This document shows positions 42,369-58,742 of a DNA stretch of 64,000 nucleotides, piece after piece. Each line of letters starts with the position of its first letter. Position 1 is the stretch's first letter. The stretch spans positions 186,001 through 250,000 of the forward strand of contig NZ_MVHE01000003.1 of assembly GCF_002086155.1 (NCBI RefSeq), in the 5' to 3' direction. The notes under the pieces were generated by a model, which was not told the origin of the DNA, ran no database searches, and saw only the letters and a list, made by a program, of their open reading frames with translations. The position numbers were made by a program, and so were the translations under genes. The stretch comes from Mycobacterium angelicum. GTDB taxonomy: Bacteria; Actinomycetota; Actinomycetes; Mycobacteriales; Mycobacteriaceae.

Positions 42369-45300
42369 TGCAAACCGTTTTCAGCCGCATTTCGGGCATG
42401 ACGGCGCAGCAGCGCGCTGCCCTGACCGAAGAATTCAGCAAGGCCTCGCGCACCACGCTGGCCGAGCCGGTGGCGGTGGTCGGTATCGGCTGCCGCTTTC
42501 CCGGTGACGTGACGGGCCCGGAGAGCTTCTGGGAGTTGCTGGTCGAGGGACGCAACGCGATTTCCGGAATTCCCGCCGACCGGTGGGATGCCGACGAGTA
42601 CTACAGCCCGGACCCCTTGACACCTGGGCACATGACGACGAAGTGGGGCGGTTTCGTCCCCGACATCGCCGGATTCGACGCCGAGTTCTTCGGCATCACC
42701 CCGCGTGAGGCCGCATCCATGGACCCGCAGCAGCGCATGCTGCTCGAGGTTGCCTGGGAAGCGCTCGAACATGCCGGCATCCCAACGGATTCCCTGGCCG
42801 GCACGCGCACCGGCGTCATGATGGGCGTCTACTTCAGCGAGTACCAGTCCATGCTGGCCAGCAGCCGCGACAACGTGGACGCCTACACGGGCACCGGGAA
42901 CTCGCACAGCATCACCGCGGGACGCATCTCCTACATGCTGGGGCTGCGCGGTCCGGCGGCGGCTGTCGACACGGCGTGCTCGTCGTCGCTGACGGCCATC
43001 CACCTGGCCTGTCAGAGCCTGCGATTGCGGGAAACCGACTTGGCGCTGGCGGGCGGGGTCAGCGTGACGCTGCGCCCCGAAACCCAAATCGCCATCTCCG
43101 CCTGGGGATTGCTGTCACCGCAGGGCCGGTGTGCCACCTTCGACGCGACCGCCGACGGCTTCGTGCGCGGCGAGGGCGCCGGAGTGGTGGTGCTCAAGCG
43201 GCTCACCGACGCGTTGCGTGACGGCGATCAGGTGCTGGCCGTGGTGCGCGGCTCGGCGGTCAACCAGGACGGGCGCTCCAACGGCATCACCGCGCCCAAC
43301 ACCGCGGCCCAGTGCGACGTGATCGCCGACGCGCTGCGGTCGGCCGACATCGCGCCCGAAAGCGTGCACTACGTCGAATCCCACGGCACCGGAACACAAT
43401 TGGGCGACCCGATCGAATTCGAGGCGCTGGCCGCCACCTACGGCCGCGGCGACGGCTCGTGCGCACTGGGGGCGGTCAAGACCAATATCGGTCATCTCGA
43501 GGCGGCCTCAGGGGTGGCCGGGTTCATCAAGGCGGTGCTGTCGGTGCAGCGCGGCCAGATTCCACCGAATCTGCACTTCTCGCAATGGAATCCGGCGATC
43601 GACGCGTCTTCGACGCGGCTGTTCGTGCCGGTGGAAAACATCGCCTGGCCATCGGATTCGGGCCCGCGGCGGGCGGCGGTGTCCTCCTTCGGGCTGGGCG
43701 GAACCAACGCGCACGCGATCATCGAGCAGGGCCCCGAGCTGACACCGGTGACTCCAGGCGGCCCGGACACCGAGGTATCGACCCTGGTGGTGACGGGCAA
43801 GTCGGCGCAGCGGGTGGCCGCCACGGCCGGCGTGCTGGCCGACTGGATGCAGGGCGCCGGGGCCGGCGTGGCCCTGGCCGACGTCGCCCACACGCTCAAC
43901 CATCACCGCGCGCGGCACCCCAAGTTCGGCGCCGTCGTCGCCCGCGACCACGCCCAGGCAGTAAATGGACTGCGCGCCCTGGCCGCGGGTCAGCACGCCC
44001 CCGGCGTAGTACCTCCGCGGGACGGCTCGCCCGGACCGGGCACCGTGTTCGTCTACTCCGGCCGCGGCTCGCAGTGGGCCGGCATGGGCCGCCAATTACT
44101 CACCGACGAACCCGCCTTCGCCGCCGCGGTGGCCGAACTGGAACCGGTATTCGTCGAGCACGCTGGCTTTTCGCTGCAGGACGTCCTGGCCAACGGCAGC
44201 GAACTCGTCGGCATCGAGCAGATACAGCTCGGGTTGGTCGGCATGCAGTTGGCGCTGACCACACTGTGGCGCTCCTACGGGGTGCACCCCGACGCGGTCA
44301 TCGGTCACTCGATGGGCGAGGTGGCCGCGGCCGTGGTGGCCGGCGCGCTGACGCCCGCCGAGGGATTGCGGGTGACCGCGGTCCGGTCGCGGCTGATGGC
44401 CCCGCAGTCGGGACAGGGCGGGATGGCGCTGCTCGGCCTCGACGTGCCCGCCACCGAAGCCCTGATCGCCGACTACCCGCAGGTGACGCTGGGCATCTAC
44501 AACTCACCGCGGCAAACCGTGATCTCCGGACCCACCGCGCAGATCGACGAGCTGATCGCGCGGGTGCGTGCGCAGAACCGCTTCGCCAGCCGGGTCAATA
44601 TCGAAGTGGCCCCGCACAATCCGGCGATGGATGCCCTGCAGCCGGCGATGCGCGCCGAGCTGGCCGGCCTGGCCCCGCGCACCCCGACCATTCCGATCAT
44701 CTCCACCACCTACGAAGACCTCTCCCAGACACCGGTTTTCGATGCCGAGCACTGGGCCACCAACATGCGCAACCCGGTGCGTTTCCAACAGGCCGTCGCT
44801 GCGGCCGGCAGCGGCCCCGGCGCCCGTCACACGTTCATCGAAATCAGTGCGCACCCGCTGCTGACGCAGGCCATCAGCGACACGGTGGAAAACGCCCAGC
44901 CCGGCGCCAAGTACCTGGCCATCGGGACATTGCAACGCGACACCGACGACACCGTCACCTTCCGCACCAACCTCGCCACGGTGCGCAGCACCCCGCCGCA
45001 GACAGCGCATCCGGCCGAGCCGCACCCCAGGATCCCGGCGACGCCGTGGCGCCACACCCAGCACTGGCTGGACCTTACGGCGACACGGGTGTCCTCGTCG
45101 GCGTCCGCGAACCGCAACGGATTCCCGGTGCACCAGGGCACCGGCGGACCGCTCGATGAGTGGTCGCACCGGGTGAGCTGGCCGGTCACCCCGCTGGCCG
45201 ATGCCGAGATCCCCGGCGGCACAACCCGGCTGGTGATCGGCGATGCGGTCCTGGCGGCCGAACTCGGCGCGCAGCTACTACCCGCCGAAGCCGACAGCGA

Positions 45301-46897
45301 TGCGGCAACACTGGTCGACGCGCTCGGCGGTGTCGACCAGGTGCTCTACGCGCCGCCGGTCCCGGGCGATCCGCTCGATGTTGCGCGCACCTACGAGCTG
45401 TTCCACCAGCTGCGCCGGGTGGCCGCGGTGCTGGCCGCCCAACCCCTGCCGGCCAAGCTGTTCCTGGTGACGCGCAATGCGCAGCCGATCGCCGAGGGCG
45501 ACCACGCCAACCCCGCGCACGGAGCGCTGTGGGGACTGGGGCGCACACTGGCTCTCGAACACCCCGAAATCTGGGGCGCGGTAATTGATTTCGACGCAGC
45601 GGTGCCCGCCAACGTGGTGGCCAAGCTGCTGCTGGCCGAAACGGCCGCCGTCGATGCCGACGACCAGGTGGTCTACCGGGCCGGCACCCGCCACGCGCCG
45701 CGGCTACGGCGCAGCGCTGTTCCCACCCAGGAGCCGGTGGAACTGGACGCCGACGCCAGCCAGCTGGTCATCGGCGCAACCGGCAATATCGGACCGCACC
45801 TGGTCGGCCAACTCGCCCGAATGGGCGCCAAGACCATCGTTGCGGTGTCGCGCAACCCCGGCGAACGGCTGCGCGAACTCACCGAAACCCTTGCCGCACA
45901 AGACGTAACGCTGGTCACGGTCGCCGCGGATGCCAGCGACGAGACGGCGATGAGCGCCGTGTTCGACCGGTTCGGCGCCGACCTGCCGCCGCTGGAAGGC
46001 ATCTACCTGGCCGCGTTCGCCGGCCAACCGGTCCTGCTGGCCGAGATGACCGACGACGACGTGCGGGCGATGTTCGCACCCAAACTGGACGCCGCGGCGG
46101 TGCTGCACCGGCTGTCGCTGACCACCCCGGTGCGCCATTTCGTGTTGTTCTCGTCCATCTCCGGCCTGACCGGGTCACGGTGGCTGGCCCACTACACCGC
46201 GACCAGCGGCTACCTCGACGCGCTGGCATATGCGCGCCGGCTGATGGGGCTGCCGGCCACCACCGTCAACTGGGGACTGTGGAAGTCGCTGGCCGACGCC
46301 GAACACGATGCCAGCCAGGTCAGCGTCGGGTCGGGTCTGCTGCCGATGGACGACGAGGTGGCCATTGGCGCGTTGCCATACGTGATGAGCCCAGCCGCCG
46401 GAGCGCATTCGGTTGTGGTAGCCGCGGATTGGCCGCTGCTGGCGGCCGCATACCGCACCCGCGGGGCACTGCACATCGTCGACGACCTGCTGTCGGTGCC
46501 CGGTGAAACCGCACTGCCGGAAAGCGAATTCCGCATCGCATTGCGCAAGTGCTCACCCGAGCGCCGCCACGACATGCTGCTCGACCAAGTGGCGCTGCTG
46601 GCCGCCAAGGTGATGGGGCTACCACCCGCCGAGTCGCTGGATCCCTCGACGGGATTCTTTCAACTCGGGATGGACTCGCTGATGAGCGTGACACTGCAGC
46701 GGGCGCTGTCCGACACGCTGGGCGAATTCCTGCCCGCCTCTGTGGTTTTCGACTATCCGACCGTGTACAGCCTCACCGACTACCTGGCCACCGTCCTGCC
46801 GGAACTGGTCGAGCTGGATGACGAACCGGTCGCCGATGCGTATGAGGATCTCACCGAGGATGAGCTGCTGCAACAACTTTCGGAAAGGCTGAGCTAG
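42368..46897 (+). CDS. ppsB: Phthiocerol synthase PpsB
   Basis: A 1509-residue KS-AT-KR-ACP module. KS about 31-460 with Cys204 in [10 protein letters not shown] about 559-875 with GHSMG (Ser648), KR from about 1130 ([15 protein letters not shown]), and ACP near 1434 (LGMDSLMSVTLQR). It adds the second extender unit and reduces to the second hydroxyl of the phthiocerol diol. The ATG at 42368 overlaps the ppsA stop as TAATG, and gives [19 protein letters not shown]; an open frame upstream runs through ppsA and is not used. The KR has Ser at the usual Asn position, like PpsA. Its closest relative in this window is PpsA over the AT and KR. Confidence 0.94.
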   Translation: MQTVFSRISGMTAQQRAALTEEFSKASRTTLAEPVAVVGIGCRFPGDVTGPESFWELLVEGRNAISGIPADRWDADEYYSPDPLTPGHMTTKWGGFVPDIAGFDAEFFGITPREAASMDPQQRMLLEVAWEALEHAGIPTDSLAGTRTGVMMGVYFSEYQSMLASSRDNVDAYTGTGNSHSITAGRISYMLGLRGPAAAVDTACSSSLTAIHLACQSLRLRETDLALAGGVSVTLRPETQIAISAWGLLSPQGRCATFDATADGFVRGEGAGVVVLKRLTDALRDGDQVLAVVRGSAVNQDGRSNGITAPNTAAQCDVIADALRSADIAPESVHYVESHGTGTQLGDPIEFEALAATYGRGDGSCALGAVKTNIGHLEAASGVAGFIKAVLSVQRGQIPPNLHFSQWNPAIDASSTRLFVPVENIAWPSDSGPRRAAVSSFGLGGTNAHAIIEQGPELTPVTPGGPDTEVSTLVVTGKSAQRVAATAGVLADWMQGAGAGVALADVAHTLNHHRARHPKFGAVVARDHAQAVNGLRALAAGQHAPGVVPPRDGSPGPGTVFVYSGRGSQWAGMGRQLLTDEPAFAAAVAELEPVFVEHAGFSLQDVLANGSELVGIEQIQLGLVGMQLALTTLWRSYGVHPDAVIGHSMGEVAAAVVAGALTPAEGLRVTAVRSRLMAPQSGQGGMALLGLDVPATEALIADYPQVTLGIYNSPRQTVISGPTAQIDELIARVRAQNRFASRVNIEVAPHNPAMDALQPAMRAELAGLAPRTPTIPIISTTYEDLSQTPVFDAEHWATNMRNPVRFQQAVAAAGSGPGARHTFIEISAHPLLTQAISDTVENAQPGAKYLAIGTLQRDTDDTVTFRTNLATVRSTPPQTAHPAEPHPRIPATPWRHTQHWLDLTATRVSSSASANRNGFPVHQGTGGPLDEWSHRVSWPVTPLADAEIPGGTTRLVIGDAVLAAELGAQLLPAEADSDAATLVDALGGVDQVLYAPPVPGDPLDVARTYELFHQLRRVAAVLAAQPLPAKLFLVTRNAQPIAEGDHANPAHGALWGLGRTLALEHPEIWGAVIDFDAAVPANVVAKLLLAETAAVDADDQVVYRAGTRHAPRLRRSAVPTQEPVELDADASQLVIGATGNIGPHLVGQLARMGAKTIVAVSRNPGERLRELTETLAAQDVTLVTVAADASDETAMSAVFDRFGADLPPLEGIYLAAFAGQPVLLAEMTDDDVRAMFAPKLDAAAVLHRLSLTTPVRHFVLFSSISGLTGSRWLAHYTATSGYLDALAYARRLMGLPATTVNWGLWKSLADAEHDASQVSVGSGLLPMDDEVAIGALPYVMSPAAGAHSVVVAADWPLLAAAYRTRGALHIVDDLLSVPGETALPESEFRIALRKCSPERRHDMLLDQVALLAAKVMGLPPAESLDPSTGFFQLGMDSLMSVTLQRALSDTLGEFLPASVVFDYPTVYSLTDYLATVLPELVELDDEPVADAYEDLTEDELLQQLSERLS

Positions 46898-46902
46898 GCG
46901 CG

Positions 46903-49900
46903 ATGACGGCCGCGACACCAGATCGCCGGGCTATTATCGCCGAGGCGTTGCACAAGATTGACGATCTCACCGCACGGCTGGCGATCGCCGAGAAGACCGG
47001 CACCGAGCCGATCGCGGTCGTCGGCATGGGCTGCCGACTGCCCGGCGGGGTGAACAACCCCGACGAGTTCTGGGAGTTGTTGCGCGACGGGCGAAGCGGC
47101 ATCGTCCGGGTTCCCGCCGAACGCTGGGACGCCGACGCCCTCTACACCGAGGACCACACCGTCCCGGGAACGATCTGCAACCGCGAGGGCGGCTTCCTCA
47201 CCAGCTGGCAGCCCGACGAATTCGACGCCGAATACTTCTCCATCACCCCGCGTGAAGCCGCGGCGATGGACCCCCAACAGCGGCTGTTCCTCGAAGTCGC
47301 CCTGGAGGCGCTGGAAAACGCGGGCATCGCCCCACACACCATCCGCGGTACCCAGACCTCGGTGTTCGTCGGCGTCACCGCCTACGACTACATGCTCACC
47401 ATGTCCGGCTCGGTGCGACCCGAGGACCTCGACGCCTACGTACTGACCGGCAACGCGGCGAACTTCGCCGCCGGGCGGATGGCGTATCTGCTCGGGGCAC
47501 GCGGCCCCGCGGTGGTTCTCGACACGGCATGTTCGTCGTCGCTGGTGGCCATCCACCTGGCCTGTCAGAGCCTGCGCTGGCGCGAAAGCGACACCGCGCT
47601 GGTCGGTGGCACCAACTTGTTGCTGAGCCCGGGCACCAGCATCGCGTGCTCGCGCTGGGGAATGCTGTCGCCGGAAGGCCAGTGCAAGACCTTCGACGCG
47701 TCCGCCGACGGGTATGTGCGCAGCGAAGGCTGCGGCGTCGTAGTGCTCAAGCGGTTGTCCGACGCACAGCGCGACGGCAACCCGATCCTGGCGGTGGTGC
47801 GCGGTTCGGCGGTCAATCAGGACGGCGCCAGCAGCGGGGTCACCGTACCCAACGGTCCCGCGCAGCAGGCGCTGCTGCGCCAAGCGCTCACGTCGGCCAA
47901 ATTGCAGCCGTCCGATATCGACTACATCGAAGCGCACGGCACCGGCACGCCGCTCGGCGACCCGATCGAACTCGATTCGCTGAGCAAGGTTTTCGACGAT
48001 CGTGACGGCGGCCGGCCGCTGGTGCTGGGTTCGGTGAAGACCAACCTCGGGCACTTGGAGGCCGCCGCGGGCATTGCCGGCTTCATGAAAACCGTGCTGG
48101 CCCTGGGCCACCGGCACATCCCCCGCCACCTCAACTTCGAAACCCTGACGCCCCACGCCAGTGCGGGCGTCGGCCGGCTGACCATCGCGTCGGAAGGCAT
48201 GGAGTGGCCGGACGCCGATCGGCCCCGCCGGGCGGGTGTGTCGTCGTTCGGTGTCAGCGGGACCAACGCGCACGTGGTCATCGAGCAGGCGCCGGATTCG
48301 CCAGCGCAGCAGCCGGTTTCGCCTACCCCGGTGTCGACGCTGGTGGTCTCCGGTAAGACGGCACAGCGGGTGGCCGCGACGGCGGCCGTGCTGGCCGACT
48401 GGATGGAGGACGCGGGCGCCGACGTCCCGCTGGCCGACGTCGCCCACACGCTCAACCATCACCGGCCCCGGCATCCCAAGTTCGCCACGGTGGTAGCCCG
48501 CGAGCGCACGCAGGCGGTGGCCGGATTGCGGGCGCTGGCATCCGGCCAGCCGGGTCCCGGCACGGTCGGCTGCAACGAAGGCCCCGCCGGTGCGGGCACG
48601 GTGTTCTTGTATTCCGGTCAGGGCTCGCAATGGGTGGGCATGGGCCGGCGCCTGTTGGCCGAGGAGCCCGCGTTCGCTGCGGCGGTGGCCGAACTGGAGC
48701 CAGATTTCGTTGCGCAGGCGGGCTTTTCGCTGCAGGAAACCCTGACCGATAGCCGCGAGGTGGTCGGCATCGAGCGCATTCAGCCCGTGCTGGTCGGCAT
48801 CCAGCTCGCGCTGACCGCGCTGTGGCGCCATTACGGCGTCACCCCCGACACGGTGATCGGGCACTCGATGGGCGAAGTGTCGGCGGCCGTCGTGGCCGGC
48901 GCCCTGACCGCGGCCGAGGGACTCAAGGTGATCGCCACCCGCTCGCGGCTGATGGCCCAGCTGTCCGGTCAGGGCGCGATGGCGCTGCTGGAACTCGACG
49001 CCGACGCGGTTCAAGCTCTGATCACCGAGTATCCACAGCTCACCCTGGCCGTGCACGCCTCGCCGCGGCAGTCGGTGATTGCCGGTCCTCCGGAGCAGGT
49101 GGACGCGGTGATCGAAAAGGTCGCCGCCGGGGACCTGCTGGCCCGGCGCATCGAAGTGGACGTCGCCTCGCATCACCCGATCATCGACCCGGTGCTGCCG
49201 CAATTGCGTTCGGCGCTGGCCGATTTGGCGCCGAAGCCGCCGGCCATCCCGATGATCACCACCGTCTATGACGGCCCGGCACCGCTGCTTGACGCCGACT
49301 ACTGGGCGGCCAACCTGCGCAATCCGGTGCGCTTCCACCAGGCGGTGAGCGCGGCGGCCGAAAACCACCACACGTTCATCGAAGTCAGCCCCCATCCCCT
49401 GCTCACCTACGCCATCACCGACACCCTCGGCGACACCGGCGCATCCGTGTGGGGCACGCTGCAGCGCGACACCGACGACACCGTCACCTTCCACACCAAC
49501 CTCAACGCCACACACACCACCCGCCCGCCCGACACGCCGCATCCGCCGGAGCCACACCCGCGGCTGCCCAACACGCCGTGGCAGCACACCCGGCACTGGA
49601 TCAGCACCGGTTCTGGCGCACCGCATTCGGCGCACGCCCACCCGCTGCTCGGCATCGGTGTGCACGACCCCACCAACGGCACCCGGGTGTGGGAGTGCGA
49701 GGTCAGCCCCGACCTGCTATGGCTCGGCGACCATTGCGTCGACGACACCTGCGTGCTGCCCGGAGCCGCGTACGCGGACATCGCCCTGGCGGCAGCGGCG
49801 GACGCCTTCGGAACCGAGACGCCGTGGATGATCGGCGAACTCACCCTCGACCAACTGATGCACGTCACTCCCGGCACGCTGATCGTCACCACCCTCACCG

Positions 49901-52900
49901 GTGACGACCGCCGGTGCCGGGTCGAAATCCGCACCCGCACTACACCTTCCAGCTGGATCAAGCACGCGACCGCGACGCTGCTGCCCGCGACGCCGTCACC
50001 GCGCGCTGCCGTGGATCCCGGCGCCGGGGAGGGCGCGGCCGGACTCGATCCCGACGACCTGTATCAGCGGCTGCGCGACGCCGGCCAACAACACGGCCCG
50101 GCATTCCGCGGCATCGTCGGACTCGAGGTCGCGCCGTCGGGCTCGGCTTACGCCCAGGTTCGACTGCCCGCGTCGGCGAAAGCCGGTTCGCGCAAGTTCG
50201 TGCTGCACCCGGTCATGATGGACATCGCGCTGCAGACGCTGGGCGCCACCCAGCTGGCGACCGATTTGGCGGCCGGCGCAGCCGGCCACCGCGCGACGGT
50301 GCTTCCGGTGCGTTTCGCGGGCGTGCGCGTGCACGCGGATGTGGTCGACGGGGCGCGCGCGGTCGGCTCGCTGGCCCCCACCGACACTCCGGACCGGCTG
50401 GTCGGTCAGGTAGTGCTGTTCGATGCCGACGGCCGGACGCTGCTCGAGATCGACGAAGTCGAGATGGCGGTGCTGCAATCAGGCAGCGGCGCAGGCGAAT
50501 TGATGACCCGCTTGTTCACCCTGGAGTGGGAGCCGGCGCCATTGCAGAAGCCGGCCGGCGAGGTCGGCGCACTGCTGCTGGTGGCCGACGGCGCCGACGG
50601 CGATTCGCTGTTGACCTTGCTGCGCGAGCGGGTCGGCGGGTGCGAGCTGGTTTCCGGCGGCGACGCGGACGGGATCCGGGCCGCGATCAGCCGGCGCGAC
50701 ACCCAATGGGACGGCATCGTCGTGGTCCACCCGACCCGGGCGGCCGACGAATCCTCCTCGACCGAAGCCCAGCTGGAGCTGGCCCGTCAACGCACGCTGC
50801 GGGTCGTCGACATCGTCAAGGCGGTGTCGCGGGTAGGCGCGCGCAACAGCCCGCGCCTGTGGATCGTGACGCACGGGGCCCAGCAATTGGATTCCAGCGA
50901 CTCGGTGACGTTGCCGCAGGCGCAGCTTCGCGGCATTGCGCGGGTGCTGACGTTCGAGCACCCCGAACTCAAGACGACGATCGTCGATCTGGACGCAGAG
51001 TCGGATCCCGACGATGCCGTCACCGGCCTGATCGACGAGTTGCTGGCCGGCGGCGATGACGACGAGGTGGCACTGCGCGCCGGGCAACGCTACGTCAGGC
51101 GGCTAGTGGCCGCGCCGACCGTTGCCGGCGAGCTGGCCAGCGAAGACCGCTACATCACCGTGGATGTCGACGCCGGCGGCGCCTTCGTGCTCGATCTCGA
51201 GAGCCGCAAAGTACGTGCGCTCAAACGGCTCTCCGGCACGGACGACCAGGTCGAGGTCCGCGTCATCACCGCGGCGCTCACCGGCAGCGACTGCGTCGGC
51301 GTGGTGACCGCCGGGCCCGAAACAGGGCACCGCGTCATCGCTTTCGGCACCGGGACCGTCGGTTCGCACGTGACGACCAGCGCTGATCTGGTCGTGCCCA
51401 TCCCCGACGCACTGTCGGATTCCCAGGCCGCGGCGTTCGGCCTGCCCTACCTCACGGCGTGGCATTCGCTGTGCACGGTCGGGCGGCTGACGGCCGGCGA
51501 GCGCGTGCTCATCCAGGCGGCCGGCGACGGGGTGGATTTGGCGGCGGTGTCCATTGCCAAGATGATCGGCGCCCGCATCTACGCGACCGCGGCGTCGCAA
51601 GCCCAGCGGGGCCTGCTGACCGCGCTGGGCGCCGAATACGTCGGCGACTCGAGCGGCGTGGCCTTCACCCACGAGATCCTCGGCATCACCGGCGGCGCCG
51701 GAGTTGATGTGGTGCTCAATTCCCTTGCCGGAGAAGCAATTCGCGCGGGTATGCAAGCACTGGCCCCAGGCGGCCGGTTTGTCGAGCTCGGCAACCAGGA
51801 CGCCGGCGCCTCGATCGGGCTGGCCGCGCTGGCCCGCAGCGCTTCCTTCTCCGTGGTCGACATGGAGCTGAATCTGCGGCTGCAGCCCCAGCGGTATTGC
51901 GAATACCTCGCGGAGATCCTGCGCCACGCCGAGCAGGGCCGGCTGGCCCCACTGCCGGTCACCGAGTTCGCATTCGAGGATGCCGCGGCCGCCGTGCGGT
52001 CGTTGGCATCCGGCGAGCAGGCCGGCCGGATCGTCATCGCAATACCGCAGACGGGCGCCGTTAGCGCGCTGGCCTCGCCGCCGGCTGCACCGCTGGTCGG
52101 ATCCGACGGCGGCTACCTGGTTGCCGGCGGCATGGGCGGACTCGGTCTGGTGACCGCGCGCTGGCTGGCGCAACAGGGCGCGGGAATAGTTGTGGTGAAC
52201 GGACGTTCGGCGCCCAGCGCCGACGTACTGGCCGAGATCGACGACATCAACAGCCAGGGCGGCCGCGTCGAAGTCGTCACCGGTGACCTCGCCGAACCCG
52301 ACACCTCGCGCCGTCTGGTGGCCGCGGTCGAAGATGCCGGTTTCCGGCTGGCCGGGGTGGTGCACAGCGCCATGGTGCTGGCCGACGAAATCGTGCTCAA
52401 CATCTCCGAGTCGGCATCGGCGCGGGTGTTCGCACCCAAGGTGGCCGGCGGCTGGTGGCTGCACGAGGCCACCAAACACGCCGACGTCGATTGGTGGGTG
52501 TCGTTCTCGTCGGTCGCCTCGCTGCTCGGCGCGCCGGGCCAGGGGTCCTACGCCGCCGCGAACTCGTGGATCGACGGTCTGGTCGCTTATCGGCGTTCGC
52601 TGGGATTGCCCGCGGCCGGGATCAATTGGGGCCCATGGGCCGAAGTGGGGCGCGCCCAGTTCTTCGCCGATCTGGGCGTCGCGATGATCACCCCGGCACA
52701 GGGACTGGCGGCGATGCAGCTGGTGTTGCCCGCCGACCGGGCGCGCACCGGCGTGTTCGCCCTCGACGCGCGCCAGTGGTTCCAATCCTTCCCGGCCGCC
52801 GCGGGATCGTCGCTGTTCGCCAAGCTGCAGGATTCGATCACCGTCGAACAACGCGGCGGCGGGCGGATCCGCGCCGAACTGGACGCGTGCGACCCAGGTG

Positions 52901-53261
52901 AGCGCCCGGCCCGCCTGGCCACCGCGATCGCCGACGAAATCCGGGCGGTGCTGCGCTCCTCCGAACCGATCGACCATGCTCGCCCGCTGGAGTCGCTCGG
53001 CCTGGACTCGTTGATGGCCCTGGAATTGCGCAACAGGCTGGAAGCGAGCCTGGGCACCACATTGCCGGTCGCGCTGGTGTGGGCGTATCCGACGATCACC
53101 GATCTGGCCGGTGCACTGTGTGAGCGGCTCGGCTACTCCGATGCCCTCGAGGCCGAGCAGCTGCCCGACGCCGAGCCGGCGCTGTCGGATGAGGAGATGG
53201 AATTGCTGTCCGACCTGGTCGCGGCAAGTGAGCTGGAAGCTGCAACGGAGGGCGCCGAGTC

Positions 53262-53265
<4 letters not shown>
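46903..53265 (+). CDS. ppsC: Phthiocerol synthase PpsC with decayed enoylreductase
   Basis: A 2120-residue KS-AT-DH-ER-KR-ACP module. KS about 38-465, Cys210; AT about 566-880, GHSMG Ser655; DH from about 910 with His944 in HCVDDTCVLP and HPVMMDIALQ; ER about 1430-1710; KR from about 1735 (AGGMGGLGLV; GQGSYAAANSW intact); ACP about 2025-2100 (LGLDSLMALELR). In PDIM synthesis PpsC should reduce its unit fully. The ER is abnormal: the nucleotide loop is VLIQAAGDGVDLAA (1535-1548), with Asp1542 and Asp1545 where Gly is expected; the catalytic Lys position is Asn1631 (ELGNQDAG); and the N-terminal lobe lacks about 20 residues after Asp1463. About 68 residues shorter than the M. tuberculosis protein as I recall it. 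It starts 5 bp after ppsB. Confidence 0.94.

Positions 53266-58738
<5,473 letters not shown>

Positions 58739-58742
<4 letters not shown>

Noticed and set aside
46894..49665. 923-codon antisense open frame opposite ppsC
   Set aside because: The translated sequence is His/Arg/Gly/Val-rich shadow with no domain; the sense strand encodes clear KS and AT domains.
49732..49764. PpsC dehydratase as inactive because the HxxxGxxxxP Gly is Asp
   Set aside because: His944 and the second-motif Asp are intact, and I recall the same Asp in other PpsC proteins, so there is no good case for loss of function.
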